Part shown: piece by piece, positions 8,542-17,213 of the stretch
Layout: each line of letters opens with the position of its first letter
Numbering within the stretch: the first letter of the stretch is position 1
DNA from: Enterobacterales bacterium
GTDB taxonomy: Bacteria > Pseudomonadota > Gammaproteobacteria > Enterobacterales > Enterobacteriaceae
Assembly (NCBI GenBank): GCA_015654745.1
Contig: JAATGH010000465.1
Coordinates: 1 to 34,971, forward strand
DNA length: 34,971 nt
Direction: 5' to 3'
Notes under the pieces: model-generated
What the model was told of the DNA's origin: nothing
The model's database searches: none
The model's input: only the letters and a program-made list of their open reading frames with translations
Program-made: the position numbers and the translations under genes

Positions 8542-8949
8542 CTATTGAGAAACCTCACGGCTGTCGGCGAGTTTACGCTCCCTATTCACCGAAGCCGAAG
8601 GGTTGCCGGCGCCGGTCATCAACCCAGTGGCGCCACGCACCACTTCAATACGGTCGTAGAGGGCGATATCAGACGCGGCATCACCCAGGTTCCATCGCTC
8701 TTCAAATACGGTTGGAATGCCATCAACCTGGTAGTTATCAATGAGGAATCCGCGCGAGTAAAACGTTCTGCGATCAAAGTCGGCGACCTTCTCCGTTATG
8801 CCGGTGGTATTACGCAACACGTCGCCCAGTGTATTCAACTGCTGATCCCGCATGCGCGGTTTGCTGATGATGCTGACGGACTGGGGGATATCGCGGGTGG
8901 TTAACGCCATTTTGGTGCCGGCCCGGTTAGGATATGAATTAAAAAACAT
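8542..8949 (-). pseudogene. TonB-dependent siderophore receptor fragment (plug domain)
   Basis: A 135-residue reading frame matches only the plug domain of FpvA/FoxA-type ferric-siderophore receptors: 'DIPQSVSIISKPRMRDQ', 'RGFLIDNYQVDGIP', 'YDRIEVVRGATGLMTGAGNPSASVN'. It ends a few residues after that motif, where intact receptors continue into a beta-barrel of roughly 500 residues. No signal peptide or TonB box is seen at the start. Both ends are therefore missing, and the remnant cannot make a receptor. It probably marks a deletion in the lineage. Confidence 0.8.
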
Positions 8950-9435
8950 GACTTTCCCCTAAGATATTCAAATACGTCTCATTGGCAGAACAAAATGAAT
9001 TTTTCATCGATGAAAAACGCGATACATCTGGCTATTTTCCCAGTACGTGCAAGAGGTTACGGCATAGCTAATGTCGACATTTTTTCCTGGAGCGCGTGGT
9101 CAGAGCCGTATGATGCCGGGAGTCCTTGCGTCATGAATGCGAATGGGAACTATAATTATTTATAATATGAATGTTAAATAATATTAATGGATTAACAAAA
9201 TTTTGCCGTCGCCAAAGGTTTGTCGGGGAGGTTGGGCGGCGCGAACAGGGGTGCGCGACCAGGCCGAACTATAGGACTAAAATGCCAGCCAAAGATTAAA
9301 CATGGCGCCAATATTCAAATCGGAATGATACAACTCACAGACTATACCTACCGCATCCGTCGGGTGAATGGATATCGATATACTCGCCCCACTTCATTGC
9401 TGACACATCATAAGGTTGTGGGATACGGAGCGTAT
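8950..9435. other. Gene-free region before the MFS/BNR operon
   Basis: About 490 bases without a convincing gene. A perfect 18-bp dyad lies at 9000-9017. An AT-rich segment at about 9150-9200 contains TATAAT at 9151-9156 and again at 9161-9166. It could hold the promoter of the downstream transporter, with TTGCGT at 9126-9131 as a poorly spaced -35. The long N-terminal reading frame through this region (from 9220) has no transporter-like sequence. Confidence 0.4.
9000..9017. promoter_or_regulatory. Perfect 18-bp dyad TTTTTCATCGATGAAAAA
   Basis: The two nine-base arms are exact reverse complements with a central CG, like LacI-family operators. It lies 50 bases upstream of the receptor fragment on one side and about 420 bases before the MFS gene on the other. 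It may be the operator of the lost receptor or of the glycan locus. Confidence 0.45.
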
Positions 9436-10713
9436 ATGAGTAATGCGTATGATATAAAAACGGGTAAAAAAGATCATTCCGGCCTTTTAATATCGCTGTT
9501 GTTGATAATATTAGGATGTGTACTTTTCTTTTTCTCATTTGACCGGCAAGTAGTTTCAATTCTTAAGACAACATTGATGCAAGAAATGGGGGTCAGCAAT
9601 ACGGGCTACTCCATTTTAGTGACCGCTTTTATGATTCCATATACGCTAATGTATTTTATCTCGGGCGTATTAGTGGATAAGTTTGGCAGCCGCTATGTTA
9701 TTTGCGGATTAATGATCCTGATGGCAATAGCAACGCTCGTTACCGGCTTGTCGACCTCACTTAGCGGGTTGATTGTCGGCCGGGTCATCCTGGGCATCGC
9801 CGAGTCCGGTATTGTGCCAGCGTTGACATTGGCTATTTTCACCTGGTTCAAAGCGGAACAACGGGCATTTGCCTTTCAATTGACCAATATCATTCAGTCC
9901 CTGGGATTGATCATCGCGCCGCCCTTTGTCGCTTGGATTACCTTATCCAGCGGCTGGCGCTGGGCCTTTTTCATTCCCGCGGCGGCGGGTGTGGCGGTAG
10001 GGCTGATTTGGTTTATCGCCAGTCACAAAACCCCGGTCAATGCCGAGGGGACCGCCGCCATCGTCAAGGAAAATATTCCTCTGGCGAAACGCTATAAACT
10101 GGTTTTAACCTCCGGCCCCATTTGGGCGCTGATCGTCGCCCGTCTGCTGACCGACCCGTTCTGGTTCTTTTACCAGTACTGGCAGGTTGGGTTTATGCAG
10201 GAAAAAATGGGACTGACGCTGGCGCAGGTCGGGAAAATAATGTGGTTCCCGCCTCTGGCCGCCGTATTCGGCGTTCTTATGGTCTGCCGCATTTCCGATC
10301 GGCTGGTGGCGAAAGGAATAGAACCTACCCGGGCGCGCTTGATTATCATCTGGTCGGTGACTCTGCTCGCGCCCCTGGTCTTTCTCTTGCCTTCCATGAC
10401 GAACGCCTATGCGGCAGTGGGCATCATGACCGTCATTAACTTTATGTGCACCGCCTGGCTAAGCATGGCGACCATCATGATGGGCGGACTGGCTCCACGT
10501 GTCGCCATCGCCACTGCAATAGGAATCATGAGCGCCTTGGGCGGCGTCAGCTCAATCATTTTTAATGGTTTTGTGGGAACTATTATTGATCACTTCGGCT
10601 ATTCTCTGCCTATTTATGCCGGAGCCCTGCTTCATCCGCTAGGGGCGATAGTACTCGCAGGTTATTTCCTGAGCCGTAAACAATTGCTAACTCATAAGGA
10701 GAGCAGTATATGA
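9436..10713 (+). CDS. MFS transporter, anion:cation symporter (hexuronate-type) subfamily
   Basis: Encodes 425 residues with about twelve hydrophobic helices. The loop after the second helix reads 'GVLVDKFGSRYV', an MFS motif A variant, and 'GRVILGIAESGIVPA' is typical of the ACS subfamily that includes ExuT/GudP-like uronate and aldarate carriers. ATG 9436 follows GGAG by five bases and begins just before the first helix; the frame upstream to 9220 lacks any family sequence. The stop overlaps the next start by four bases (ATGA), so the transporter and BNR_4 protein are translationally coupled. It likely imports the uronate-containing oligosaccharide or product acted on by that protein. Confidence 0.87.
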   Translation: MSNAYDIKTGKKDHSGLLISLLLIILGCVLFFFSFDRQVVSILKTTLMQEMGVSNTGYSILVTAFMIPYTLMYFISGVLVDKFGSRYVICGLMILMAIATLVTGLSTSLSGLIVGRVILGIAESGIVPALTLAIFTWFKAEQRAFAFQLTNIIQSLGLIIAPPFVAWITLSSGWRWAFFIPAAAGVAVGLIWFIASHKTPVNAEGTAAIVKENIPLAKRYKLVLTSGPIWALIVARLLTDPFWFFYQYWQVGFMQEKMGLTLAQVGKIMWFPPLAAVFGVLMVCRISDRLVAKGIEPTRARLIIIWSVTLLAPLVFLLPSMTNAYAAVGIMTVINFMCTAWLSMATIMMGGLAPRVAIATAIGIMSALGGVSSIIFNGFVGTIIDHFGYSLPIYAGALLHPLGAIVLAGYFLSRKQLLTHKESSI

Positions 10714-12005
10714 GATCGGATGTTGTCGTTTCGAAGGTCAGTGAGGCTTGTGCTGATTTCACGGTGCTTTACTGCCTGATGCGCCATAAGGATGACCTTT
10801 TTGCCGCATGGTACGACGCAAAGCATCGGCTGACGGTTGGCCGGCGTCATGATGCGCAACAGAACTGGGAGATATTCCAGCCTGAGGGGTTTTGGATTGA
10901 GGCGCGCCAACGCTATGCGCACATTACGGAGTATGATTCGCATAACTATCTTTCCATGGCGATTGACAGTGACGGTTATATTCATCTCTCCGGCAATATG
11001 CACGTTGATCCGCTGATTTATTTTAGGTCAGAGCGTCCGCTTGATGTGACTTCGCTGAAATGCGTTACGGCGATGACGGGCGCACGCGAGGCGCGGGCAA
11101 CCTATCCTCATTTTTTCAAGGATCATCTTGGCCGGCTACTGTTCCGCTACCGGGACGGCTGCAGCGGCAATGGCGATGATATTTATAATATATATGACAC
11201 CGACCAAAAAAGGTGGGCCCGATTGCTGGAAACGCCGCTGCTTAACGGCGAAGGCCTGCGCAACGGCTATGCCCGTCCGCCGGTGGCCGGCCCCGATGGT
11301 TACTGGCATATGATCTGGATGTGGCGCGAATCGCCCCGTTGTGAAACCAACAATAATTTATCTTATGCGCGCAGCCGCGATCTGCTGCACTGGGAAACCT
11401 CTGCAGGCGATAGCCTCGAACTGCCCATAACCCGCGACACCGGGGAGATTGTCGATGCGGTTGAGCCCGGGGGAGGGCTGATTAATATGGTACAGGAGGT
11501 GGGGTTTGATAACCGGGGCCGCGCCCTGTTGATCTACCATCGTTATGATGAAAAAGGGCTTTCGCAAGCCTACCTGGCGCGTGCCGATGGCGTGGGCGGC
11601 TGGCAAAAACGGCAGTTAAGCCGATGGAATTTCCGCTGGGATTTCCAGGGACCGGGTTCGATCCCGCCGGATTTAACGCTTGGCGCGCCGCGCGCCATCG
11701 GCGACGGCAAGCTTGAAGTGCTATGGGAATCTGTATGCGCGGGGCGCGGGAGCTGGATCATCGACGAAAATACGCTGAGCGTGCTTGAGACGCGTCCTCC
11801 CCGCCATATGTTGCCGCTGGAATTACTGACGCTTACGCAAAACGTTCATCCCCAGGCTGAGGTACAAATCGTCGCTGGTCAGAACAGCGACTACAGTCCG
11901 CAGGACAGGTATTGGCTACGTTGGGAATCGCTGCCGATATTTCGCGACTTGCCTCATTCCGTGGCGGTGGGCAGTACAACGCTGGAACTGTTAGATCTGT
12001 CTTAA
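10710..12005 (+). CDS. BNR_4 (PF15892) family protein, putative polysaccharide lyase or hydrolase
   Basis: Encodes 431 residues without a signal peptide, so it should act in the cytoplasm. It shows the seven-bladed propeller pattern of BNR_4 proteins: 'QRYAHITEYDSHNYLSMAID', 'HLSGNMHVDPLIYFRS', 'ATYPHFFKDHLGRLLFRYRDG', and 'NGYARPPVAGPDGYWHMIWMW'. Several polysaccharide lyase families (for example ulvan lyases and rhamnose-glucuronate lyases) share this fold, which fits a coupled uronate-type transporter. The catalytic residues cannot be assigned confidently; candidates are the conserved His/Tyr/Arg in the second to fourth blades. Start codon overlaps the transporter stop (ATGA). A lyase acting on an imported uronic-acid disaccharide is the best guess. 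Confidence 0.8.
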   Translation: MRSDVVVSKVSEACADFTVLYCLMRHKDDLFAAWYDAKHRLTVGRRHDAQQNWEIFQPEGFWIEARQRYAHITEYDSHNYLSMAIDSDGYIHLSGNMHVDPLIYFRSERPLDVTSLKCVTAMTGAREARATYPHFFKDHLGRLLFRYRDGCSGNGDDIYNIYDTDQKRWARLLETPLLNGEGLRNGYARPPVAGPDGYWHMIWMWRESPRCETNNNLSYARSRDLLHWETSAGDSLELPITRDTGEIVDAVEPGGGLINMVQEVGFDNRGRALLIYHRYDEKGLSQAYLARADGVGGWQKRQLSRWNFRWDFQGPGSIPPDLTLGAPRAIGDGKLEVLWESVCAGRGSWIIDENTLSVLETRPPRHMLPLELLTLTQNVHPQAEVQIVAGQNSDYSPQDRYWLRWESLPIFRDLPHSVAVGSTTLELLDLS

Positions 12006-12056
12006 TCAAGAGTTAACCGCATAACGCCCCAAAATACCGTTATGCGGTTAATGTTA

Positions 12057-12869
12057 CTAGCCGCATTGGTTAGGGGAAATACCGTAATGTTTTCGAAAGA
12101 GACGCGAAAAGTAACTGACTTCCTTAAACCCGCAGCGTAAAGCCACCTCGGTAACGTTCATTTCTGTAAATTGTAAAAAATATTTTGCTTGTAAAAGTTT
12201 TATGGTGGAAAGGTACTGCTGGGGAGAAATGCCGGTATATTCCACAAACCCGCGTTGCAACGTCCGGCGGGATAATCCGAATTCAAGGCATAATTGATCT
12301 ATATCCAGCGTGGTGTCCCAATGGCTGTTTAACCAAATAATGATCTGGCTCGTCCGGTCACCGCTGGAATTGAAATCCTGGGTCTTATATCGCCATTCGT
12401 TGAGCGTGTGCAGCACTTCGAGAAATATCATTTCTTTATGGCTTTCTGCCAAAAATTTAGTCTTAAAATCCATTGTTTCAAACGCGGACAGCTTGTGGAT
12501 TACATTTTGCATCACCCTGAGATCTATTTGCCAGACGTTGGTTTCGTCCGGACCGGGCAGCAGATGATCAATCCTTTTGATAACATTAAACTGATCACGG
12601 CTAAGATACAATAAATTAACCTGATTGAGGTTATTCATGCCTTCAAAAAGATGGTAATCATTACAGTTTAGGTAACATAACGTGCCTGCCGACAATAAAT
12701 AAGGTTTTTCATTTATCACATGTAATCCATTGCCATTCGCCACCAAAAAAAGTTCACAGTATTCATGGGTATGCTCCTGGCTTATGGTTTTTTCCGGCTG
12801 CCAGAAATGAAATACCACTTTTTCAAGAGGATGATGAAAATGCACGTCACGAGGAAGAATCAATGTCAT
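12057..12869 (-). CDS. AraC-family transcriptional regulator
   Basis: Encodes 270 residues. The N-terminal half is a cupin-like sugar-sensing domain ('EHTHEYCELFLVANGNGLHVI'). The C-terminal hundred residues hold the paired helix-turn-helix of AraC proteins: 'LDIDQLCLEFGLSRRTLQRGF' and 'NVTEVALRCGFKEVSYFSRL', then 'FRKHYGISPNQ'. GTG 12899 would extend the protein, but ATG 12869 has a GGAAG ribosome site at good spacing and is preferred. It sits convergent to the MFS/BNR_4 pair and divergent from the porin, so it probably activates one or both in response to a sugar. The architecture resembles RhaS/RhaR and related sugar activators; the inducer is unknown. Confidence 0.88.
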   Translation of the reverse strand: MTLILPRDVHFHHPLEKVVFHFWQPEKTISQEHTHEYCELFLVANGNGLHVINEKPYLLSAGTLCYLNCNDYHLFEGMNNLNQVNLLYLSRDQFNVIKRIDHLLPGPDETNVWQIDLRVMQNVIHKLSAFETMDFKTKFLAESHKEMIFLEVLHTLNEWRYKTQDFNSSGDRTSQIIIWLNSHWDTTLDIDQLCLEFGLSRRTLQRGFVEYTGISPQQYLSTIKLLQAKYFLQFTEMNVTEVALRCGFKEVSYFSRLFRKHYGISPNQCG

Positions 12870-13150
12870 AGAATCACTTCCGCTCAACTTGACCGTCACA
12901 CCGGCCGTAAAAAAACGTTAAGATCTTATCCATTTATCATCATATCTAAAACGCCTTTTCATTTATTTGCTGTGCTTCACAAAATGGTCGTTTATTAAAG
13001 GGTAGCGGGGGAGCGCCGAACTGATGATCATTAAAAAAATGAATGTTTTTACCCTGCCATGTAAGATTTATTGATATGAATTCTTAATTTAAACACGGAT
13101 GAACAATTGTGCCATTTTATTATTTAATTTGTCGTAATCATACAAATCCG

Positions 13151-13200
13151 GTTGATGATTTTCACACTTTTTTAATTGATAAATATATTATTATGCTCAC
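13151..13200 (+). promoter_or_regulatory. Candidate CRP-dependent promoter of the porin gene
   Basis: GTTGA-TGATTT-TCACA (13151-13166) matches the CRP half-sites at 8 of 10 positions. A TATTAT -10-like hexamer at 13186-13191 would place the site about 40 bases before transcription start, as in class II CRP promoters. The surrounding 12900-13345 region is AT-rich and has no other gene. A site for the divergent AraC regulator may also lie here but was not identified. Confidence 0.4.
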
Positions 13201-13345
13201 CAATTTATACTGTTGCCACAGACCATTCGGCCTTTTTACGGCACAGTTGCACCGTTTTTTCTTTGCACAATATAAGTGAACTACGGGTGTGCCGGTGGGG
13301 ATGGCTTTTTATTATAAACAAAATCAAAATAACAGTGGGGTCATC

Positions 13346-14431
13346 ATGACGGGGAAAAAAATAGGGATCGCGATTGTGCTGTCTCTTATGGCGAAAGCAG
13401 GCGTTGCGGCTGAAATTTATAATAAAGACGGTAATGATCTTTTTTTAACCGGTGCGGTTCATGCCAGGCATTACTTTAGCGATGACAAGTCACTTGATGG
13501 TGACAATACATTTATTCGCTTTGGTTTCAAAGGCCGGACACAAATCACATCTACTACCTCGGGTTATGCGCAGTGGGAGGTTAACGTTCAATCAAACCAT
13601 ACGGAAGGCGGCAGCGATAGCCAAACAGGAAATACCACCCGCCTGGCTTATGCCGGCCTTGACCTTGGCACCTATGGTTCTATTGATTATGGCCGCAATT
13701 GGGGCATTGATTATGATGTGGCGTCGCTGACGGATTATGCTCCCATCTTCAATAATCTTACCTACAGTGGCGGCGATAATTTCATGACGGGCAGGGGAAA
13801 TGGCATGTTAACGTATCGGAATAGCAACACGTTCGGTTTGGTTAGCGGGCTTAACTTTGCGTTGCAGTATCAAGGCGCTAATGATGGTACCTCGAATAAT
13901 GCCTCCGGCAGGCCGGTTATCAAACAGAATGGCGAGGGGTACGGGCTATCAGCATCTTATAATATCATCGATAATTTTACCTGGGTAAGCGCATATTCGT
14001 CGTCGCAAAAAACCGCAGATCAGCAGGCCCTGGCATTAGGCAAAGGTGACAAAGCGGAAATATGGACCACCGGCGTGAAATACTCAGGCGATAGGCTCTA
14101 TCTCGCCACGATTTATGCGCAAACCCATAACCTCACGCCCATTAAATCATTAGGCTTTGCTAATAAAACCCGGGATTGGGAAGCCGTGGCCGGTTATCTG
14201 TTTGACTCGGGCGTTAAACCGCAGATAGGCTACTTTTGGTCCAAGGCCATGGATGTCGAAGGTTACGGCGATGTTCCACTGATAAAATATGTTGACCTGG
14301 CGCTGATGTATTATTTTAATAAAAATATGGTGACCTATGTTGATTATAAAATAAACAGGTTGGATGATAATAAAAATTTCAGCATCACCAATGATGATGT
14401 CGTCGGTTTTGGTTTGACTTATCACTTCTAA
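13346..14431 (+). CDS. General porin, OmpC/OmpF/PhoE family
   Basis: Encodes 361 residues: a signal peptide (cleavage after Ala21), then mature 'AEIYNKDGNDLFLTGAVHAR'. Family landmarks are 'FIRFGFKGRTQI', the L3-preceding 'YGSIDYGRNWGIDYDVASLTDY' and the C-terminal 'VVGFGLTYHF' ending in Phe, the outer-membrane sorting signal. It should form a trimeric 16-strand pore. The N-terminal extension of the frame to 13289 adds nothing family-like; ATG 13346 starts the signal peptide. Its position beside an AraC regulator and a glycan locus, and a CRP-like promoter, suggest it is a specialised porin induced for oligosaccharide entry rather than a housekeeping one. Confidence 0.9.
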   Translation: MTGKKIGIAIVLSLMAKAGVAAEIYNKDGNDLFLTGAVHARHYFSDDKSLDGDNTFIRFGFKGRTQITSTTSGYAQWEVNVQSNHTEGGSDSQTGNTTRLAYAGLDLGTYGSIDYGRNWGIDYDVASLTDYAPIFNNLTYSGGDNFMTGRGNGMLTYRNSNTFGLVSGLNFALQYQGANDGTSNNASGRPVIKQNGEGYGLSASYNIIDNFTWVSAYSSSQKTADQQALALGKGDKAEIWTTGVKYSGDRLYLATIYAQTHNLTPIKSLGFANKTRDWEAVAGYLFDSGVKPQIGYFWSKAMDVEGYGDVPLIKYVDLALMYYFNKNMVTYVDYKINRLDDNKNFSITNDDVVGFGLTYHF

Positions 14432-14483
14432 AAGACGGCAAGCGCCCATCGTAAGCGTAAAGGCGCCTGCCGCGGCACGAACT

Positions 14484-14508
14484 GGCCCTGGTTTTCGCAA
14501 GCCAGGGC
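14484..14508. terminator. Hairpin between convergent porin and TetR genes
   Basis: GCCCTGG (14485-14491) pairs with CCAGGGC (14502-14508) around a ten-base loop in the gap between two convergent genes. No T tract follows on either strand, so it would be a weak or Rho-assisted terminator. Confidence 0.35.
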
Positions 14509-14512
14509 GGTA

Positions 14513-15085
14513 TTAGCCCGTTTCCGCTGGCGAAGACAGCGGCTCAAGAATTGCGGTACGGCAAGCCTCGAGGATTTCATCCGCGAGCGGTGAGTCGTCT
14601 GGACAGGCCCGCGACAATACGATAGCGCCGATGGCATGGGCGAGGATGTCGATCTGCCTGTCTCGCGCCAAACCGTCCAACGCCGCGCCTTCATGGTTAA
14701 GGGCCGCGAGAAAACCCTCGATCCCGTTCGCAAAGGCGGCTTTGATAGATTCCGGCTGACGTGCGGCATCCCCGCAAAGCGCGGCCATTGTGCAGCCGTC
14801 GCTACGGGCGTCGCGGTGTTCCCTGGACACGTAAAGTTCGACGAACTCAAGGATGTTGACGCCGCCGGTTTTCGCCGCGGTGCGCGAAAGCCCGCTCGCC
14901 GCCGCCTCCGCCATTAGATCGGCCTTGGACCGGAAGTGTTTATAGAATCCACCATGAGTAAAGCCGGCTGTCGCCATCAACTCTGCTACACCTACGCCGT
15001 CATAACCCCGTTCACGAAACAGCCTGGAGGCCGTCTCCACGATATGCGCTCGATTTTCCTGTGCCTGTGCTTTGGTAACCTTCAT
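14513..15085 (-). CDS. TetR-family transcriptional regulator
   Basis: Encodes 190 residues. The N-terminal helix-turn-helix is clear: 'IVETASRLFRERGYDGVGV', then 'ELMATAGFTHGGFYKHFRSK' with the recognition helix. The C-terminal part is a ligand-binding helical bundle ('CRTAILEPLSS' at the end). It resembles the subgroup that represses adjacent dehydrogenases and is induced by electrophiles or quinones. A TTG at 15106 could extend it by seven residues, but ATG 15085 is closer to family starts. It is divergent from an SDR gene, and the shared intergenic region carries a dyad and a direct repeat, so autorepression and control of the SDR are likely. Confidence 0.88.
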   Translation of the reverse strand: MKVTKAQAQENRAHIVETASRLFRERGYDGVGVAELMATAGFTHGGFYKHFRSKADLMAEAAASGLSRTAAKTGGVNILEFVELYVSREHRDARSDGCTMAALCGDAARQPESIKAAFANGIEGFLAALNHEGAALDGLARDRQIDILAHAIGAIVLSRACPDDSPLADEILEACRTAILEPLSSPAETG

Positions 15086-15131
15086 TTCAGTGTGCCTTGG
15101 GTTCAAACCGTCTTTCTCAGTAGATTATACA

Positions 15132-15184
15132 TTGATGTCGATCATCATCAAAGTACTTGACGTTTTAGATTGCGATCATCATCA
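15132..15184. promoter_or_regulatory. Dyad and direct repeat in the TetR/SDR intergenic region
   Basis: TTGATGTCGATCATCATCAA (15132-15151) has six-base outer arms and a GATC core that are exact inverses, a typical TetR-type operator. The block CGATCATCATCA occurs at 15139-15150 and again at 15173-15184, 34 bases apart. A TTGACG -35-like hexamer (15157-15162) lies between the copies. Binding here could repress both divergent genes. Confidence 0.5.
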
Positions 15185-15302
15185 TAACATGGCGTATCGG
15201 TCCTGATACGAGGCTTACTCTTCATTATAACCGGCGGGCCGCGATGTGCGGCCCTCACCGCCACGCCCCGTGGCATGGATTTACAACAACAAGGGTTAGG
15301 AT

Positions 15303-16091
15303 ATGACTACTCGCCCCACCGTCCTTATTACCGGTGCCTCCACGGGTATCGGTGCCACCTATGCCGAGCGTTTCGCCCGCCGAGGCCACGACCTGGTGCT
15401 GGTTGCCCGCGATCGGGCGCGGCTTGCCGCGCTCGCAACGCGCCTGCGCGAGGAGACCGGTGTTGCCGTCGATCTCCTTGCGGCCGATCTAACCCAGCCC
15501 GCCGATTTGGCCACCGTCGAAGCGCGCCTGCGCGGCGACGCCAGGATTGGTATCCTTATCAATAATGCCGGGACGTCCCTGGCCGGTAGCTTTATTGAGC
15601 AGTCAACTGATGATATCAGCCGCCTGGTAAGTCTTAACACCACCGCCCTGGTGCGGCTTGCCAGCGCCATCGCCCCGCGTTTGGCGGCTGCCGGGGAAGG
15701 CGCGATAGTGAATATCGGCTCGGTGGTTGGACTGGCGCCGGAATTCGGCATGACGGTCTACGGTGCCACCAAGGCCTTTGTGCTGTTTCTCTCCCAGGGG
15801 CTGAGCCTGGAGCTCTCGCCTAAGGGCGTCTACGTGCAGGCGGTACTGCCGGCGTCGACCCGCACCGAGATCTGGGCGCGAGCCGGCATAGACGTCAATA
15901 CGCTGCCTGAGGTGATGGAAGTCGGTGAACTGGTCGACGCGGCGCTGGTCGGCTTCGATCGCCGTGAGCCGGTAACCATCCCGCCGCTGCATGTCGCCGA
16001 GCGTTGGGATGCGTTGCAGTCCGCACGGCAGGGGTTGCTGTCCGATCTACGTCAGGCCCATGCCGCCGAGCGCTATCGTCCGGGGGTATGA
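15303..16091 (+). CDS. SDR-family NAD(P)-dependent oxidoreductase
   Basis: Encodes 262 residues, the usual length for classical short-chain dehydrogenases. The Rossmann signature 'TGASTGIG' lies near residue 10, 'NNAGTS' near 81, and the catalytic Ser/Tyr/Lys set is visible as 'NIGSVVGL' and 'YGATKAF'. After TGASTGIG the sequence 'LVARDRARL' places Arg after the second strand, which favours NADP(H). It should reduce or oxidise a small carbonyl/alcohol substrate. It is divergent from the TetR regulator and followed by an MDR oxidoreductase 80 bases on. Start preceded by TTAGGAT. Confidence 0.88.
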   Translation: MTTRPTVLITGASTGIGATYAERFARRGHDLVLVARDRARLAALATRLREETGVAVDLLAADLTQPADLATVEARLRGDARIGILINNAGTSLAGSFIEQSTDDISRLVSLNTTALVRLASAIAPRLAAAGEGAIVNIGSVVGLAPEFGMTVYGATKAFVLFLSQGLSLELSPKGVYVQAVLPASTRTEIWARAGIDVNTLPEVMEVGELVDAALVGFDRREPVTIPPLHVAERWDALQSARQGLLSDLRQAHAAERYRPGV

Positions 16092-16170
16092 CGCACCCGC
16101 GCGCCAACCGCGGCTGGCGTCAAGGGCAAGGCGCTGCCGCTTTTTAATTGACAGCAGAACGTGATACCCC

Positions 16171-17172
16171 ATGAAAGCATTTATCATTGATCGTTATGGA
16201 AAAAAGGAACGTGGCCGCATAGGCGAAGTGCCCGTTCCGCAGATTGGGCAAGATGAGGTCCTGGTTCGGATCCACGCCGCCAGCGTCAACCTCCTGGATG
16301 CCAAGATCAGGAATGGTGAATTCAAGCTGTTGCTGCCCTATGGCTTGCCACTCGTTCTCGGCAATGATGTGGCCGGCGTCGTGGTTCGCGTCGGCGCCGA
16401 TGTCCGGCGATTTAAGCCCGGCGACGAAGTCTATGCACGTCCCGATCGGGATCGCATCGGCACTTTTGCCGAGCATATTGCGATAACACAAGATGCGCTG
16501 GCGCTGAAACCTAACAACCTGAGCATGGAGGAAGCCGCTGCCGTTCCCCTGGTCAGTTTGACGGCGTGGCAGGTACTGGTTGAAACCGCGAGGTTAAGCC
16601 AGGGACAGAAGGTGCTCATTCATGCCGGCTCCGGTGGCGTCGGTACCATAGCCATCCAGCTCGCCAAGCACCTTGGCGCCTTTGTGGCCACGACGACGAG
16701 TACCGGCAACGTTGGCTGGGTGAAAGCCTTGGGCGCAGATGTGGTTATCGATTACAAGACTCAGGATTTCCATAAATTGCTGCGCGGCTACGACGTCGTC
16801 TTAAATAGCTTGGGAGGAGACGTGCTCGCCAAATCGCTGCAGGTGCTCAAGCCTGGAGGTCGACTCATCTCTATATCCGGTCCTCCCGATCCCGCATTTG
16901 CGACGGAACTTGGCTTATCCTGGCCCCTGAAACAGGTAATGCGTCTCTTGAGCTACCGAATCAGGAAACAAGCAAAGCGACATGGTGTCAGCTATTCCTT
17001 TGTTTTTATGCGAGCCAGCGGAGAACAATTGCGCGAGATCGGCGCGCTCATTGAGGAGGGCGTGATTACCCCGATTATAGAACGGGTCTTTCCTTTCGAA
17101 TCGATCGCCGAGGCCCTGGCTTATATCGAGAAGGGGCGAGCGAAAGGAAAAGTGGTCGTTAAGCTGGTATAG
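16171..17172 (+). CDS. NADP-dependent MDR oxidoreductase, quinone-oxidoreductase-like
   Basis: Encodes 333 residues of the zinc-independent medium-chain reductase group. The GroES-like N-terminal domain has 'VLVRIHAASVNLLDAKIRNG' and 'LGNDVAGVVVRVGADV'. The Rossmann domain has 'IHAGSGGVGTIAIQLAKHLGA' (about residues 150-170). The Cys/His ligands of zinc dehydrogenases are absent, as in quinone oxidoreductases. It probably reduces quinones or alpha,beta-unsaturated carbonyls with NADPH. It follows the SDR gene by 80 bases and probably belongs to the TetR-controlled unit, which together looks like a reactive-carbonyl detoxification set. Confidence 0.85.
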   Translation: MKAFIIDRYGKKERGRIGEVPVPQIGQDEVLVRIHAASVNLLDAKIRNGEFKLLLPYGLPLVLGNDVAGVVVRVGADVRRFKPGDEVYARPDRDRIGTFAEHIAITQDALALKPNNLSMEEAAAVPLVSLTAWQVLVETARLSQGQKVLIHAGSGGVGTIAIQLAKHLGAFVATTTSTGNVGWVKALGADVVIDYKTQDFHKLLRGYDVVLNSLGGDVLAKSLQVLKPGGRLISISGPPDPAFATELGLSWPLKQVMRLLSYRIRKQAKRHGVSYSFVFMRASGEQLREIGALIEEGVITPIIERVFPFESIAEALAYIEKGRAKGKVVVKLV

Positions 17173-17213
17173 CAATGCGCCAATGAATGGTTTCTTCATA
17201 GCCCACGCCCAGA

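Noticed and set aside
13346-14431. Porin as a KdgM-type oligogalacturonate channel
   Set aside because: Length and motifs match the OmpC/OmpF/PhoE trimeric porins, not the smaller KdgM family.
16125-16146. GGCA...TGCC followed by T residues after the SDR gene as a terminator
   Set aside because: The stem has only four base pairs, and the next gene in the same direction starts within 30 bases.
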